From assembly GCA_046349855.1 (NCBI GenBank), contig JAXMBM010000009.1:62001-126000 (forward strand): DNA of 64,000 bases. Direction: 5' to 3'. Shown here piece by piece: positions 54,301 to 62,268 of this stretch. The notes under the pieces are model-generated. The model searched no databases. It was not told the DNA's origin and saw only the letters and a program-made list of their open reading frames with translations. This DNA is from CAIXSC01 sp046349855 (GTDB lineage: Bacteria > Planctomycetota > Planctomycetia > Pirellulales > Pirellulaceae). The position numbers and the translations under genes are program-made. Numbering within the stretch: the first letter of the stretch is position 1; each line of letters starts with the position of its first letter.

Positions 54301-57300
54301 CGGAAGAAGTTGCTCGCCAGACGCATTCTCCGACCGGTCAGGCCCTGGCCCGCGTGCTGGCGGCCAGCGACAGCTCGGCGACGCCTGCCGCCTCGGTCCC
54401 TGCGCGTCGCGCCCGCTCGACCGCGCCTCCGCCAGCCACCGCCCCGGCGCTGGCCCGCCGGTCCTCGTCCCCCGGCCGCGGTGCGCGCTCCGCCAAAGCC
54501 GCACAGGCCGCGGCCGCCCATGCCCCTGCCGAAAACGCCGCTCAGCGGTCGCTGCTGGTGCGTGGGGCCCGGCAACATAATCTGCGCGGCGTCGACGTGC
54601 AGATCGAACGGGACAAGATGACCGTGTTCTGCGGACCCAGCGGTTCGGGGAAAAGTTCGCTGGCGATGGACACGATCTACGCCGAAGGGCAGCGGCGGTA
54701 TGTCGAAAGCCTGAGTGCCTACGCACGGCAGTTCGTGGCGCAGCTGCAGAAGCCGCAGCTCGATCACATCGATGGCCTGTCCCCCGCCATCGCCATCGAA
54801 CAGAAGAACCTCGGTCACACACCTCGTTCGACGGTCGGCACGGTCACCGAGATTTACGATTACTTCCGCGTCCTCATGGCGCGGCTCGGCACGCCCCATT
54901 GTCCCGGCTGCGACCGGCCGGTCGGCACGCAGACCACCGACCAGATCGTCGACAAGCTGCTGGCGCATCGTGTCGGCACGCGGTTCTATCTGCTCGCTCC
55001 GTTGGCGGTAGAGGTGGGACAGAAATACGAGACACTGTGGGAAGAACTCCGCTCGGCCGGCTATGTGCGCGTGCGGATCGACGGCACGACACACACGCTC
55101 GAGCAGCCGCCGGAAATCGACCGCCGGCGACAGCATCAGGTGGATGTGGTGGTGGACCGCGTGATCGTCTCGCAGCAATCCCGGTCGCGGATCACTGACA
55201 GCGCCGAAAAGGCCCTGGCCCTGGGCAAAGGGGTCCTCGCTGTGGCCTATCCCAACGAGGACCTGCCCGAGCCGCAGTGGGAACGCGTGACCCACAGTCA
55301 GCATCTGGCCTGTGAACAGTGCGGGCGGAGTTTCGAGCCGTTGTCGCCGCACAGTTTCTCGTTCAATACGCCCCTGGGCTGGTGCCCGGCCTGTGAAGGG
55401 TTGGGAACGCAGCGTGGAGCCAACCCGGCGGCGCTGGTCCGCGATCCTCAGCTCACGCTGGCGGACGGCGCCCTGCTGCTCTGGCCCGACCTCGCTCAAC
55501 CGGTGGCCCGTGCCATGCTCAGCGCCCTGGCGCGCGGCACCGGCTTGCCGCTGGATGTACCGGTCGAACGGCTGTCGGCCCGGCACCGCCGCACGCTGCT
55601 GCACGGCGCGGGGGAGCAGTGGTTTTCCGTCGAAGGGCCGGTGGCTTTCCGCTTCCAGTACAAAGGGCTGTATCCAGCGCTCGAGGAAGCCTCGCATCTC
55701 TCGCCGGGGCTCCGCGGAAAACTGGAACAGCTGGTGGCGGAAGTGGAATGCTCGACCTGCTCCGGCAGTCGCCTGCGGGACGACGCCACGGCGGCCCGGT
55801 TTCGCGATCACACGCTGGATGACCTGTGCCGTCTCCCCCTGGGTCGCCTGCGCGAGTTGCTGCGGAGCTGGAAGCTGTCGACCCGCGACCGCAAGATCGC
55901 CGGCGAGCTGCTCCGCGAGATCAGCAATCGCGTCGACTTCCTGGTGGATGTGGGACTGGAGTACCTGAGCTTGTCCCGGGCGGCGGCCACGCTGTCGAAC
56001 GGCGAGGCGCAGCGCATCCGGCTGGCGAGTCAGCTGGGCAGCGGCCTCTGCGGCGTCCTGTATGTGCTCGACGAACCCACCATCGGGCTCCACCCGCGCG
56101 ACAATCGCCGGCTGCTCGGAGCGCTCCATAAACTACGCGACCTGGGCAATACGCTGATTGTGGTCGAGCACGATCGGGAGGTGATTGCCGAGTGCGATTA
56201 TCTGTGCGACTTCGGGCCGGGCGCCGGGCGCGGCGGTGGACGCATCGTGGCTCAGGGGACACCCGACGAACTGGCTCGCCAGCCGGATTCCGTCACGGGA
56301 CCGTACCTCAGCGGCCGCAAGTCGCTGGCGGTGCCGACGAACCGCCGCGTGACTCTCGATCCTCAGGTGCCGCTCGGCCAGACGCCCCGCCACACGCCGG
56401 CTGCCGCGGTGCTCCAGGCGCGAACTGCCGCGAATACCTGGCTGCACGTCGACAACGCGCGACACAACAATTTGCGGGGCGTCCAGCTGTCGATTCCGCT
56501 GGGCACACTCACCGCCATCACGGGCCCCAGCGGGAGCGGCAAGAGTTCCCTGGTCGAGGACGTGCTGTACGCCGCCGCCGCCCGCGTGCTGCATCGCGCC
56601 AGCGTTCTTCCCGGCGCCTGCGACGGCCTCCGTGGCCTCGATCAGATCAACAAGGTGATTCGCGTCGACCAGCAGCCACTGGGCAACGCGCCGACCTCGA
56701 ACCCGGCGACGTTCACCGGCGTCTTTGAACTGATTCGCCAGCTGTTTTCGCAGCTGCCGGATGCCAAGGTCCGCGGCTATTCGGCTCGGCGTTTCAGCTT
56801 CAACGTCCCGGGCGGGCGCTGCGAAGCCTGCGAGGGGAACGGGCAGAAGCGCATCGAAATGCATTTCCTCCCCGACGTCTGGGTCGAATGCGAAACGTGT
56901 CGGGGGCGGCGCTACAACCCGGAAACGCTGGCCGTCACCTACCACGGCCATTCCATCAACGATGTGCTCGACATGACCTGCGGCGATGCCGTGCGGCTGT
57001 TCGAGAATATCCCTCGCATTCGCCGCATCCTGCAGACCCTCTGCGATGTCGGACTCGACTACCTGACCTTGGGACAGGCCGCGCCGACCTTGTCGGGTGG
57101 AGAAGCTCAGCGCGTCAAGCTGGCGGCCGAACTGTCTCGCCCCGATACGGGCCGCACTCTGTATCTGCTGGACGAGCCCACTACGGGCCTGCACTTCGAG
57201 GACATCGCACGGCTGCTCGACGTCCTCCACCGACTGGTCGATCTGGGCAACACGGTGGTGGTCATCGAGCACAACCTGGATGTCATCAAGCAGTGCGACT

Positions 57301-58460
57301 GGGTGGTCGACATGGGACCGGAGGCGGGCGCGGGCGGCGGCTGCATCGTCGCCGCGGGCACGCCCGAGGAAGTGGTGCAGCAGGGGCGGCGCGGTTCGCC
57401 ACGATCGCATACCGGGGAAGCGCTCGCCCCCGTGCTCGCCGCCGGCCCTCATCAGCCGCGCCGCACGCCTCCGCCGCCCGACGCTCCGCGCGCCGGCGAC
57501 CTCGAGATCGAAGATGTCGGCCGCGACGCCCGCATGCCCTGGGAAGTCGACGGACGCAAGTGGCACACGCGCGATCGGGTCGGGCGTACGGGCGAACCGT
57601 GCCGCTGGGATGGCCAGATCCTCGCCTCGGTCATCGATCGCATCCACGAGCGGGGCGAATTCGCCGATACCGACTGGGGAGCGCGGAGCGTCGTCGAGAT
57701 CACGGCGCGGAAGAAGAGCGACGGCTGGTTCTTCCACGCCATCACGGGCGAGACGTGGCTGCTGAAGATGAAGTTCCGCGTCGCCCGCAGCACCTTCCAG
57801 CGCGACGCGCTGCTCGACCGCATTCAGCTCAAGACGCTCAACGAAATGCACGAGCTGCCGATCTACGGCAACGAACCGCGCGTCAAATGCCGCAACCTGG
57901 GCGGTCCGTGGCAGGAGGTCGAGATCCGCGTGCATTCCGCGGATGAAATCGATACCCCCGAGTTCTGGAGCTTTGTCGACGACGCGGTGCGCGGTTTCTT
58001 CGCCCAGACTCAGCGCGCCAGCGCCCACCCCGAAGATGTCATGCCCTGGAAAGTGCTCGGCCAGAAATGGCACTTCCTCCGCAAAGGGTTTCCCCCCGGC
58101 AAGAAGATCCTCTGGGAGGAAGGCCTGCTCGAGGAACTGTGCGCGATCCTCTCCCGCACCGCCCCCGGCGGCCAGTTCCTCTGGAACAACCAGCAACTGG
58201 TCCACTACCTGCCTCCCGGCCGGCACGAACCGTGGGCCACGCTCCTCACCAAGAAGTGTGACTCCCTGTCGCTCCACCTGATTGGTCCCAAGAACGCCGT
58301 GGCACTCGGGCGAATCACCGGCCTGGGCTACGACCGCGAACTCGATGGCTCGTCCCCCGACCGCGACGTCATCCGGATTCGCTTCCGCACCGCCAGCGAC
58401 CTGCAGCGTGGCGACCTGGAGGCCCTGCTCGCGGAGCATCTGGCGCGGTGTGCCCCTTGA
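51378..58460 (+). CDS. uvrA: Excinuclease ABC subunit A, two tandem UvrA copies in one chain plus C-terminal extension
   Basis: A 2,360-residue protein, against about 940 for usual UvrA. Copy 1 (about 1-990) and copy 2 (about 1057-2020) each have both ABC modules. Walker A lysines are at 39, 701, 1092 and 1722. Signatures read LSGGETQRIRL, LSGGEAQRIKL, LSNGEAQRIRL and LSGGEAQRVKL, and zinc-module Cys pairs (CEACEGNG, then CPVCEGQR or CETCRGRR) occur in both copies. An Ala/Pro/Arg-rich linker joins them. Normal UvrA works as a dimer that finds bulky DNA lesions for UvrB; this chain could be an internal dimer. Residues about 2030-2360 are an extra region holding two related repeats (MPWEVDGRKWH at 2053, MPWKVLGQKWH at 2222). 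ATG 51378 is the family-like start. Confidence 0.95.
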   Translation: MPASDIIIKGAREHNLRDVELVLPRNQLICLTGVSGSGKSSLAFDTLFAEGQRRYIESLSTFARQFLGQMPKPDVDYVGGLSPSISISQKSSGTNPRSTVGTVTEIYDYLRLLYARVGHGHCPQCGRPITAQTREQILEGILQLPAGTRFSLLAPVVRSQKGEHRDLFADLLKQGFVRARADGRIVSLTDNLKLDRQMRHNIEVVVDRLVIKDDVRPRLAEAVELALRLGQGSLIVAVDAEQLVERSRPKKSGRGTAAAAASADEASADEPPVAAPVGRDIVFSSSYACSPCGLSFEPPTPQLFSFNSPHGMCRTCDGLGTLFSFDPALLVPNPRLSFKDGCIELIGPWRELGRWRRHIYQGVADTMERKLGLEEGQLLETPWERLADAHRQIWLGGTGLEHITFTWRGGATPIKYGGRFAGVLPELLEKYRTAKSKPLQAQLARYMTNADCPDCHGQRLNPQARAVRVTTADTQFAARAARSLPEVCDLSIGEAAAFFSALQLDDTRAHIAAEVLKEIRARLGFLINVGLEYLTLGRTAPTLSGGETQRIRLASQIGSGLVGVLYILDEPSIGLHPRDNDRLVATLHRLRDMGNTVVVVEHDEDTMRAADFLVDFGPGPGVRGGEIIAAGSLADIVSQPRSLTGDFLAGRRRIDTPTQRRPLTGRYLRVLGAAHNNLAQIDVEIPLGAFVCVTGVSGSGKSSLVTDILVEALRRDLNGGEGQPGTYRALEGLEHLDKLIDIDQSPIGRTPRSNPATYIKVFDDIRDLFSQLPDAKRRGYKPGRFSFNVTGGRCEACEGNGANRLEMDFLADVWVTCPVCEGQRFSRETLQVRFKDKSISEVLEMDVQQALELFENVPQIRHKLQTLHDVGLDYLKLGQPSPTLSGGEAQRIKLARELVKKSTGKTLYLLDEPTTGLHFADIQLLLKVLHNFVAAGNTVLVVEHNLDVVKTADWIIDLGPEGGAGGGRIVATGTPEEVARQTHSPTGQALARVLAASDSSATPAASVPARRARSTAPPPATAPALARRSSSPGRGARSAKAAQAAAAHAPAENAAQRSLLVRGARQHNLRGVDVQIERDKMTVFCGPSGSGKSSLAMDTIYAEGQRRYVESLSAYARQFVAQLQKPQLDHIDGLSPAIAIEQKNLGHTPRSTVGTVTEIYDYFRVLMARLGTPHCPGCDRPVGTQTTDQIVDKLLAHRVGTRFYLLAPLAVEVGQKYETLWEELRSAGYVRVRIDGTTHTLEQPPEIDRRRQHQVDVVVDRVIVSQQSRSRITDSAEKALALGKGVLAVAYPNEDLPEPQWERVTHSQHLACEQCGRSFEPLSPHSFSFNTPLGWCPACEGLGTQRGANPAALVRDPQLTLADGALLLWPDLAQPVARAMLSALARGTGLPLDVPVERLSARHRRTLLHGAGEQWFSVEGPVAFRFQYKGLYPALEEASHLSPGLRGKLEQLVAEVECSTCSGSRLRDDATAARFRDHTLDDLCRLPLGRLRELLRSWKLSTRDRKIAGELLREISNRVDFLVDVGLEYLSLSRAAATLSNGEAQRIRLASQLGSGLCGVLYVLDEPTIGLHPRDNRRLLGALHKLRDLGNTLIVVEHDREVIAECDYLCDFGPGAGRGGGRIVAQGTPDELARQPDSVTGPYLSGRKSLAVPTNRRVTLDPQVPLGQTPRHTPAAAVLQARTAANTWLHVDNARHNNLRGVQLSIPLGTLTAITGPSGSGKSSLVEDVLYAAAARVLHRASVLPGACDGLRGLDQINKVIRVDQQPLGNAPTSNPATFTGVFELIRQLFSQLPDAKVRGYSARRFSFNVPGGRCEACEGNGQKRIEMHFLPDVWVECETCRGRRYNPETLAVTYHGHSINDVLDMTCGDAVRLFENIPRIRRILQTLCDVGLDYLTLGQAAPTLSGGEAQRVKLAAELSRPDTGRTLYLLDEPTTGLHFEDIARLLDVLHRLVDLGNTVVVIEHNLDVIKQCDWVVDMGPEAGAGGGCIVAAGTPEEVVQQGRRGSPRSHTGEALAPVLAAGPHQPRRTPPPPDAPRAGDLEIEDVGRDARMPWEVDGRKWHTRDRVGRTGEPCRWDGQILASVIDRIHERGEFADTDWGARSVVEITARKKSDGWFFHAITGETWLLKMKFRVARSTFQRDALLDRIQLKTLNEMHELPIYGNEPRVKCRNLGGPWQEVEIRVHSADEIDTPEFWSFVDDAVRGFFAQTQRASAHPEDVMPWKVLGQKWHFLRKGFPPGKKILWEEGLLEELCAILSRTAPGGQFLWNNQQLVHYLPPGRHEPWATLLTKKCDSLSLHLIGPKNAVALGRITGLGYDRELDGSSPDRDVIRIRFRTASDLQRGDLEALLAEHLARCAP

Positions 58461-58572
58461 GTCGCCTGGCGAGCGGCGGAATTTCCCCCGCGGGGACTCG
58501 CTTTGCCTGGGCGGGCGTGGCACGATAGGCCGTTCGCTGCGCTGTCTCGCGCTGAGTAGCAGGTGACCGTCG

Positions 58573-61476
58573 ATGGCCATTCGCATTACATGTCCCCACT
58601 GCCGTGCCAAGTTTCAGGTCGGCAATGAATGGGCCGGTCAAACCGGACGTTGCAACTCCTGCGGCGGCATCGTGGAAGTGGCGAGCCTGGAAGAATTGTT
58701 CGGCGCTCACCTCGTTCCTCTCGACTCCCCGCCCGCAACCACTCCCCCGGTGGCCACTCCGCCCGCCGCCGCTCCACGCACGGCCACTCCCACTTCGCCG
58801 GCGGCATCGTCGACCGCCTCGCCGGCGTCACCTGCCGCGAAACCCGCCGTAAAACCCGCCGCGACATCCAACGCCGCAACCAAGCCGTCCGCAACCAAGC
58901 CGTCCGCAGCCAAGCCGTCCGCAGCCAAGCCGTCCGCAGCCAAGCCACCCGCCGCGAAAACTCCTGCCGCTGCGCCGTCGGCGCCGAGCCCGGGAACATC
59001 CCCGCCGGCTCGAACGGCGCGGCCGTCGACGCCTCCTGCGTCATCCCCGTCGACACCGCAGGCTGCCGCTGCGCCTGTCCAGCTTCCCGCGGCTCCCGTC
59101 GATGCGACTCCCATCGCTGCCGAGGCCGTGGAGGCAGCGGCCGTGGAGGCCGTGGCCGCGGATGTGGCTCCTGGGGAGTTGGTGCCGGTGGAGGTGATGA
59201 CGGCCGAGGAGCAGGCGATGGAGGCGGTCTTGGTGCTGCCTGCTCCCGCGCCGGCGGCGGGTGGTGAGGCGTCGAGCCGTCCGTTGCGCCCGGAAGAGAT
59301 TCTGGGGGCGCTGCACGGCGAGATTGCGCCGGTGACGACGACGGCGAGCTACAAGTTAGGGGTAGCGCTGGCCACGCTGGTGATGCTGTTGCTGCCCGTG
59401 CTGTACGTGGTGTTGATCGGACTGATCATCAGCGTGGTCGGCTGGCATCTGTCGTCGAATTGGCGGATCATCACGGTGGCGCGGAACGGGCGCGCGGCCG
59501 GCATGGCTCTGGTGCTGTATCTGATCCCGGCATGCATGGGCGCGGTCATGATCTTTTTCATGATCAAGCCCTTTTTCGCTCGTCCGTCGGGCCGCTCGCA
59601 GAAGCGGTATCTGACGCCCGAGTCGGAGCCGCTGTTGTTCGCGTTTGTCGAGCGCATCTGTGCGGCCGTACGGGCGCCGTTTCCGCGGCGGATCGATGTG
59701 GATTGCGATGTCAACGCGTCGGCCTCGTTCCGCCGAGGCTTGTGGAGTGTCTTTTCCGGTTCCGATCTGGTGCTGACGATTGGCCTGCCGTTTGTCGCCG
59801 GGCTGACGATGCATCAGTTTGCCGGCGTGCTGGCGCACGAGCTGGGACATTTCTCGCAAGGGGCGGGGATGCGGCTGTCGTACGTGATCCGCGTGATCAG
59901 CATGTGGTTCACCCGCGCGGTCTACGAACGAGACTCGTGGGACGACTGGCTGCAGGAGGCCACGTCCAATGCGGGGCCGCGGCTGAGCTGGATCGGCTAT
60001 CTCGCCCGCTTCTGCATCTGGTGCACGCGGCGGATCCTCTGGCTGTTCATGCTCGCGGGGCACGCGGCGGCCGGCTATCTGATGCGGCAGATGGAGTTCG
60101 ACGCGGACCGTTTCGAAGCCCGCCTGGCCGGCAGCGACACGTTCGAGCTGACGTGCCGTCGGATGGGCCAATTGAATGTCGCTTACCAGGCGGCCCTCTC
60201 CGATCTCCGCGTCTGGTACCGCGAAGGGCGGCTGGGCGATGATCTGCCGATGATCATGGCGTCGCGCGTGGAAGAGATGCCGGCCGACCTGAAGCACATG
60301 ATCGACCAGTCGATCGACGAAGGGGAAACCGGGCTCTTCGACAGTCACCCCTGCGATCGCGATCGCATCGCCAGTGCGCGCCGCGAAGCGGCTCCGGGCG
60401 TGTTCCGTCTGGCGCGTCCTGCCGCGGAGCTGTTTGCCGGCTATTCCCTGCTCTGCCGGCTGGTCACCGAGGACATGTACCGGGCCATCCTGGGAGATGA
60501 ATTCAATCCGCAGGAAATGCACCCCTCGGCCGACCTGCTGGTGCGCCGCCAACGGCAGAAGGCGGACGAGGAATCCCTGGAGCGGTTGACGCTTAATTGC
60601 TTCCATATCCTCCGTCCGATTCCTCTGCCGGCCCTGCTGCCCGATCATGTCGCCGCGCCGCGGCAGCTGGTCGCCGATATCAAGGTGGCGCGAGACCGCT
60701 TGCTGAGTCTGCGGGAGGCATACCGTCGCTGGTTCCACCAGTTCGACGACGCGGACACGGTGGTATTCGAATCGACGGCCGCCATCGCGTTGTATCGCGC
60801 TCACGTCTCCATTCCGCATGACGCGTTCAAGTTCCCGGTGGCGCAACGCGAGCACGTGGATCAGGCCATTCACCAGGCGCGCAACGCCATGGTCACGTTC
60901 GCGAACGAGATGCTGCCGTTCGAGAGTCTGGTGGCGGCGCGGCTGGAGCGCGGCCTGCTGCTGCTCACCCACCCGCAGATCGCCGCTCGCCTCCCCGATG
61001 CGCCAAGGTGGCTCCAGGAGGCCCGACGTTTCCTGCCGATCATCCAGACGGTGAACGCCGCCAACGACCAGTTGCAGGAAGTCCGCAACTGCCGCGCCGC
61101 CATGGGACGCCTGTGCGAGCAATTGGAAAATAACCGCGAAAACGAAGCTCTCATCCAGGGGATTCTGGCGGGCAACCGCTGGCTCACGGGACAGGTGAAC
61201 GAGTACCGCCGGATGCTGGAGAACGTCGAATACCCGTTCGATCACGCCCGGGGTCCCATCCCGCTCAGCGAACATCTGGCTCCCATGCTGGTCGATCCGG
61301 AAGACATCGGCGCCACCTACGACGCGACCGGACAGCTGCTGGAGCGGGTCATCGCCCTGTATGTGCGGCTGCTGGGGCGGCTGGCGTCCTACACGGAACA
61401 GGTCGAACGCGTCCTCGGCCTGCCACCGCTCGAATATCCCCGGGACAACGGCATCGAGGATCGTGGGACACCGTAG
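58573..61476 (+). CDS. Membrane M48 family zinc metallopeptidase with N-terminal zinc ribbon
   Basis: A 967-residue protein. A zinc ribbon opens it (CPHC at 7-10, CNSC about 20 residues later). A long Ala/Pro/Thr/Lys linker follows (about 50-220). Two or more membrane spans (about 265-340) precede the M48 domain: HELGH (His422, Glu423, His426) with Glu508 in EFDAD as the third zinc ligand. The remaining 450 residues are helical with no motif I can name. M48 enzymes such as HtpX degrade membrane proteins. The ribbon resembles those in planctomycete MJ0042-type proteins. AGGTG precedes ATG 58573, which lies 112 bases after uvrA. Confidence 0.85.
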   Translation: MAIRITCPHCRAKFQVGNEWAGQTGRCNSCGGIVEVASLEELFGAHLVPLDSPPATTPPVATPPAAAPRTATPTSPAASSTASPASPAAKPAVKPAATSNAATKPSATKPSAAKPSAAKPSAAKPPAAKTPAAAPSAPSPGTSPPARTARPSTPPASSPSTPQAAAAPVQLPAAPVDATPIAAEAVEAAAVEAVAADVAPGELVPVEVMTAEEQAMEAVLVLPAPAPAAGGEASSRPLRPEEILGALHGEIAPVTTTASYKLGVALATLVMLLLPVLYVVLIGLIISVVGWHLSSNWRIITVARNGRAAGMALVLYLIPACMGAVMIFFMIKPFFARPSGRSQKRYLTPESEPLLFAFVERICAAVRAPFPRRIDVDCDVNASASFRRGLWSVFSGSDLVLTIGLPFVAGLTMHQFAGVLAHELGHFSQGAGMRLSYVIRVISMWFTRAVYERDSWDDWLQEATSNAGPRLSWIGYLARFCIWCTRRILWLFMLAGHAAAGYLMRQMEFDADRFEARLAGSDTFELTCRRMGQLNVAYQAALSDLRVWYREGRLGDDLPMIMASRVEEMPADLKHMIDQSIDEGETGLFDSHPCDRDRIASARREAAPGVFRLARPAAELFAGYSLLCRLVTEDMYRAILGDEFNPQEMHPSADLLVRRQRQKADEESLERLTLNCFHILRPIPLPALLPDHVAAPRQLVADIKVARDRLLSLREAYRRWFHQFDDADTVVFESTAAIALYRAHVSIPHDAFKFPVAQREHVDQAIHQARNAMVTFANEMLPFESLVAARLERGLLLLTHPQIAARLPDAPRWLQEARRFLPIIQTVNAANDQLQEVRNCRAAMGRLCEQLENNRENEALIQGILAGNRWLTGQVNEYRRMLENVEYPFDHARGPIPLSEHLAPMLVDPEDIGATYDATGQLLERVIALYVRLLGRLASYTEQVERVLGLPPLEYPRDNGIEDRGTP
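58882..58956 (+). repeat. 15-bp in-frame tandem repeat inside the M48 gene
   Basis: Five units of AAGCCGTCCGCAGCC-type sequence (58882-58896 onward; the last is diverged) encode repeated Lys-Pro-Ser-Ala-(Ala/Thr) in the linker. Because the unit is a multiple of three, copy-number change would lengthen or shorten the linker without a frameshift. Confidence 0.9.
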
Positions 61477-61635
61477 AACTGGGTGTCGCAAGGACTTGAG
61501 CGGCTGGCGGGTGGGCCGACCGCTGACCATCTCCTGACGTTCAGCGCCGGAGAATTCCACCTCGAACCGGCGAATTCGGCACCCGGCGCGATAGATTTCG
61601 GTCTCCGCCCAGTATATCTGTGTGGAGCCGCGCTC

Positions 61636-62268
61636 ATGGAACCCTGTCCGACAACTCGCCCCTCGCTGCTGCTGCGTCTGGCTGCCGACGACGATCGGGA
61701 GTCCTGGCAGCAGTTCGTGGAAATCTACGCCCCCGTGGTGTTCGCTTTCGCTCGGCGCCGCGGTCTTCAGGACGCCGACGCGGCCGACATCGCTCAGGAG
61801 GTGTTGACCCGGGTCGCCGAGCAGTTCCGCCAGCGGAAGTACGACCCGCGCCGCGGATCGTTCCGCGGCTGGCTGCTCACCCTGACTCGACATGAGATCT
61901 ACGACTGGCTGCAAGATCGCGCGCGCCGCGCCGACCCGGGTGGCGGCACGGAAGCGCTGCAGCACCTGGCCCAGATCACCGATCCGCGCGACGACGAAGC
62001 GGTGTGGCAGCGGGAATTCGCCGAGCGCGTCTTCGCCTGGGCCGCGGCCCAGGTTCGTTCCCAGGTTAGTCCCCCGACATGGTCCGCCTTCTGGAAGACA
62101 ACCGTCGAGCAGGTCAAGGGAGAGGCTGTCGCTGCCGAACTCGGCATGTCTGTCGCCGCCGTCTATCTGGCCAAGAGCCGCGTGATGAAGCGGTTGCGGG
62201 AACAGGTGGCCGAGATCACGGAGGAGAGTCCGCCCCCCGCGCTGTCGCCCGAGGAACCTCAGCCATGA
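61636..62268 (+). CDS. ECF-type sigma factor coupled to a zinc-finger kinase gene
   Basis: A 210-residue sigma factor. Region 2 is WQQFVEIYAPVVFAFARRRG and DIAQEVLTRVAEQF, followed by SFRGWLLTLTRHEIYDWLQD. Region 4 is ELGMSVAAVYLAKSRVMKRL. It lacks the SPSDLVQET pattern of the ECF factor at 35514 and belongs to another subgroup. ATG 61636 matches the usual N-terminus; the longer frame from 61483 has no support. Its stop overlaps the kinase start as ATGA. The kinase carries an anti-sigma-type zinc finger, so the two products probably form a signalling pair. Confidence 0.92.
   Translation: MEPCPTTRPSLLLRLAADDDRESWQQFVEIYAPVVFAFARRRGLQDADAADIAQEVLTRVAEQFRQRKYDPRRGSFRGWLLTLTRHEIYDWLQDRARRADPGGGTEALQHLAQITDPRDDEAVWQREFAERVFAWAAAQVRSQVSPPTWSAFWKTTVEQVKGEAVAAELGMSVAAVYLAKSRVMKRLREQVAEITEESPPPALSPEEPQP

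Noticed and set aside
51363..58610. Three long antisense frames (922, 659 and 825 residues) across uvrA
   Set aside because: All lie opposite conserved UvrA coding sequence and have no domain or start signal.
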